NCBI GenBank assembly: GCA_030446955.1
Contig: JAUJMG010000083.1
Location: 3,504 to 8,936, forward strand
Reading direction: 5' to 3'
Length of the DNA stretch: 5,433 bases
DNA from: Thermomicrobiales bacterium
GTDB taxonomy: Bacteria; Chloroflexota; Chloroflexia; Thermomicrobiales; UBA6265
The first letter of the stretch is position 1. Every line of letters starts with the position of its first letter. Of this stretch, positions 5,015 to 5,433 are shown piece by piece. Below the pieces are notes generated by a model. The model saw only the letters and a program-made list of their open reading frames with translations, did not search any database and was not told where the DNA came from. A program made the position numbers and the translations under genes.

Positions 5015-5433
5015 TCAGAATACCAGCGACCTCTCCACCCCGGCGGCGATGGCGGCGGCAATGGCGTCGAGCCGCGCGCCACTTGGGTCTGCCAGGCGGA
5101 CCGCCTCCTCAGGGTTGGAGAGGAAGACCGTCTCTACCAGCGTTCCCGGCATCAACGCTCGCAGGAGAGAGCCGGTCCCAAACTCATCGACGCCGCCGTC
5201 GCCGAGGTTCGTCCCGGCCCTTAACGTGGAGACCAGCGTCGCGTTCATCACCCGGCTGAATGCCTCGTCCTTGTCCCGCACCCCCCAGAAGGTCTTGGTG
5301 TGGTTGACCTCCGGCTCGGTGAAGCTGTTGAAATGGATGGAGACGAAGCGCTGGGCGCCGCAGGCGTTCGCCAGTTCTCCACGCTCGCTGTTGCCCAGCG
5401 CCGTTTCGTTGTCGGCACGGGTGAGAGCGACGG
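5015..5433 (-). CDS. N-acetylmuramoyl-L-alanine amidase, Amidase_3 family (C-terminal part, cut by window edge)
   Basis: The visible 138 codons run open from the window edge to TGA 5017-5015. They match the second half of a zinc-dependent amidase that cuts the bond between N-acetylmuramic acid and L-alanine in peptidoglycan; such enzymes are usually exported. Seen are VALTRADNETALGNSERGEL (fragment residues 1-20, the LTR...R pattern), then FVSIHFN (29-35) with the zinc-ligand His33, and finally GTLVETVFLSN (96-106) with the catalytic Glu100. The first zinc His and Glu, and any signal peptide or wall-binding domain, lie outside the window. The protein ends shortly after the catalytic domain, so there is no C-terminal SPOR or LysM module. 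A GTG at 5281-5279 lies inside the conserved domain and is not the start. It is followed, after 33 bases, by the LLM gene on the same strand and in the same frame. Confidence 0.92.
   Translation of the reverse strand, partial: VALTRADNETALGNSERGELANACGAQRFVSIHFNSFTEPEVNHTKTFWGVRDKDEAFSRVMNATLVSTLRAGTNLGDGGVDEFGTGSLLRALMPGTLVETVFLSNPEEAVRLADPSGARLDAIAAAIAAGVERSLVF

Noticed and set aside
5015..5281. Amidase as a short 88-residue protein starting at GTG 5281
   Set aside because: The upstream codons to the window edge continue the conserved Amidase_3 domain, including the zinc-ligand His, so this is an internal codon.
1..5433. A defence island, phage or mobile element
   Set aside because: There are no transposase, integrase, restriction, toxin or phage genes, no terminal inverted repeats and no tRNA. 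The NYN protein alone is not enough to claim a defence system.

Overview
This is a GC-rich bacterial chromosomal segment with densely packed genes. The gene content (CrtI-type carotenoid desaturase, F420-type luciferase-like monooxygenase, ROK sugar kinase, NYN-domain protein) and an extended -10 box of the TGC-TAGACT kind would suit a Chloroflexota bacterium of the Thermomicrobia/Sphaerobacter sort. An actinobacterium cannot be excluded. The taxonomic guess is inference from gene style, because no rRNA or tRNA is present.

Layout. On the + strand, positions 1-62 probably hold the last codons of an upstream gene that overlaps or abuts crtI (55-1572), a phytoene desaturase. crtI converges on a minus-strand gene (1706-2752) for a NYN-domain (PIN-like nuclease fold) protein with a very acidic tail. 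The gap of about 130 bp between them holds two terminator-like hairpins. The rest of the window is on the minus strand, read right to left: the 3' part of an N-acetylmuramoyl-L-alanine amidase gene of the Amidase_3 family (5015-5433, cut by the window edge), a luciferase-like (LLM) flavin/F420-dependent oxidoreductase (4046-4981), and a ROK-family sugar kinase (2995-3987). The gaps between these three are 33 and 57 bases, so they probably form one transcript.

The only sizeable non-coding stretch is 2753-2994, between the ROK stop and the NYN start. It is rich in structure. It holds a candidate promoter for the NYN gene, an inverted repeat across that promoter, an imperfect direct repeat, a small dyad, and an AGGAG ribosome binding site that can fold into a short hairpin. 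No gene-free stretch exceeds 300 bases.

How the genes work together. crtI belongs to carotenoid synthesis and probably continues an operon that starts left of the window. The amidase/LLM/ROK trio combines a murein hydrolase, a redox enzyme of unknown substrate and a kinase of a family that includes amino-sugar kinases. A murein-recycling link is possible but not shown. The NYN gene appears to be its own transcription unit.

I found no CRISPR array, insertion sequence, phage gene, RNA gene or recognisable novel defence system. The most unusual items are the acidic-tailed NYN protein with its structured upstream region, and a Cys-to-His change in the ROK zinc motif.
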